Under the pieces are notes generated by a model, which saw only the letters and a list, made by a program, of their open reading frames with translations, was not told where the DNA came from and did no database searches. A DNA stretch of 64,000 bases from Paraburkholderia susongensis. GTDB taxonomy: Bacteria > Pseudomonadota > Gammaproteobacteria > Burkholderiales > Burkholderiaceae. Shown in pieces: positions 63,558 to 64,000 of the stretch. The DNA lies in contig NZ_FXAT01000006.1 of NCBI RefSeq assembly GCF_900177725.1, positions 248,001-312,000 of the forward strand, in the 5' to 3' direction. The stretch's first letter is position 1. Each line of letters starts with the position of its first letter. Made by a program: the position numbers and the translations under genes.

Positions 63558-64000
63558 ATGGACGTCACTATCCTGTCACCGCTCGCAGTCGGTCTCGGGC
63601 TGTTTGGCATGCTTGCCAGTCTCTCGCTACTGATCGGTTTCGCGTATCGCGGCTGGACCGTCCTGCTGCTCGCGCCATTTGCCGCGATGCTGGCCGCCGC
63701 CATTTCCGGCGAGCCGATTCTGGCCCACTGGACCCAAACCTTCATGAACAGCGCCGCGCGCTTTCTCGCGCAGTTCTTTCCGCTGTTCCTGCTCGGCGCC
63801 ATGTTTGGCAAGCTCATGGAAGACAGCGGCTCGGTGAAAGCCATTGCCAGCTACATGACGGAAAAGCTCGGCGCGCATCGGGCAATTCTCGCCGTGGTCA
63901 TCGGTGGCGCGCTCGTCACTTATGGCGGCGTAAGTCTGTTCGTCGCGTTTTTCGTGATCGCGCCGATGGCGACCGCCCTCTTCCAGGCCGCCAATATTCC
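63558..64000 (+). CDS. GntP-family permease (cut by window end)
   Basis: The frame starts at the ATG at 63558, two bases after the patatin stop, and is still open at the window end (about 147 residues seen). It has hydrophobic segments VGLGLFGMLASLSLLIGFAYRG, LLAPFAAMLAAAISG, AQFFPLFLLGAMFGKLMEDSGSVKAIASYMTEKLG and AILAVVIGGALVTYGGVSLFVAFFVIAP. This fits GntP-type carriers for gluconate or hydroxybutyrate-like acids. Confidence 0.82.
   Translation, partial: MDVTILSPLAVGLGLFGMLASLSLLIGFAYRGWTVLLLAPFAAMLAAAISGEPILAHWTQTFMNSAARFLAQFFPLFLLGAMFGKLMEDSGSVKAIASYMTEKLGAHRAILAVVIGGALVTYGGVSLFVAFFVIAPMATALFQAANI

Noticed and set aside
1..64000. tRNA, rRNA, CRISPR arrays, insertion sequences
   Set aside because: I looked for cloverleaf sequences, regularly spaced repeats and transposase motifs by eye and found none that I could support.

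Overview
The window is about 64 kb of GC-rich DNA with overlapping genes and mostly compact operons. It most resembles an accessory replicon of a plant- or soil-associated Burkholderiaceae member (Paraburkholderia, Caballeronia or Burkholderia type). The pointers are the trimeric-porin family gene, LysR, LacI and GntR regulators beside transport and catabolic operons, a D-xylonate (Weimberg-type) gene pair, an arginine deiminase locus and an Mrp antiporter operon. This placement is inferred from gene content. I saw no rRNA, tRNA, CRISPR array or intact insertion sequence.

Layout. (1) 1-2240: the end of a LysR regulator, a porin, and a decayed remnant of an anaerobic sulfatase maturase. (2) 2324-12150: an alpha-galactoside operon with a LacI repressor and two palindromic operators, a secreted six-hairpin-like glycosidase, a complete CUT1 sugar ABC transporter and a GH36 alpha-galactosidase. 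(3) 12413-16882: a secreted alkaline-phosphatase-superfamily phosphodiesterase with a strong terminator, and an opposing GH28 polygalacturonase lipoprotein. (4) 17616-18653: a LysE/RhtB exporter and a PPC-domain protein. (5) 18919-22911: a tight cassette of radical SAM enzyme, type I phosphoribosyltransferase, membrane GT2 glycosyltransferase and UDP-xylose synthase. I do not recognise it as a described pathway, and it is the best candidate for an undescribed system here. (6) 23108-27369: VOC protein, DUF2252 protein, an amino-acid-binding protein and a frameshifted DUF6402 gene with a membrane partner.

(7) 27658-33258: a seven-gene Mrp/Mnh-like antiporter operon in which the two large ion-translocating subunits are fused into one 1031-residue protein and the MrpA C-terminal parts are split off. 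(8) 33307-37109: a beta-propeller protein and TPR/winged-helix regulator divergent from a DUF899-DUF2182 pair. (9) 37146-40226: XylX- and XylD-type genes of oxidative pentose catabolism. (10) 40634-43309: an alpha/beta hydrolase and a small exported-protein pair. (11) 44064-46005: a HipBA toxin-antitoxin pair behind three evenly spaced operator boxes. (12) 46022-52038: a FadR-type regulator with paired operators, a gamma-glutamyltransferase-family enzyme, two MFS transporters and a GAF protein. (13) 52082-58766: an RcnB-like protein, a duplicated nhaC 3' end bracketing a two-gene insert, then nhaC, arcA and arcD without arcB or arcC. (14) 59360-61929: a two-component system and a GFA-family protein. 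(15) 62512-64000: a patatin-like hydrolase and the start of a GntP-family permease.

Functionally the window joins scavenging of plant cell-wall sugars (galactosides, polygalacturonate, xylose/arabinose acids) with ion and pH homeostasis (Mrp, NhaC, arginine deiminase), plus regulatory modules that carry readable operators.
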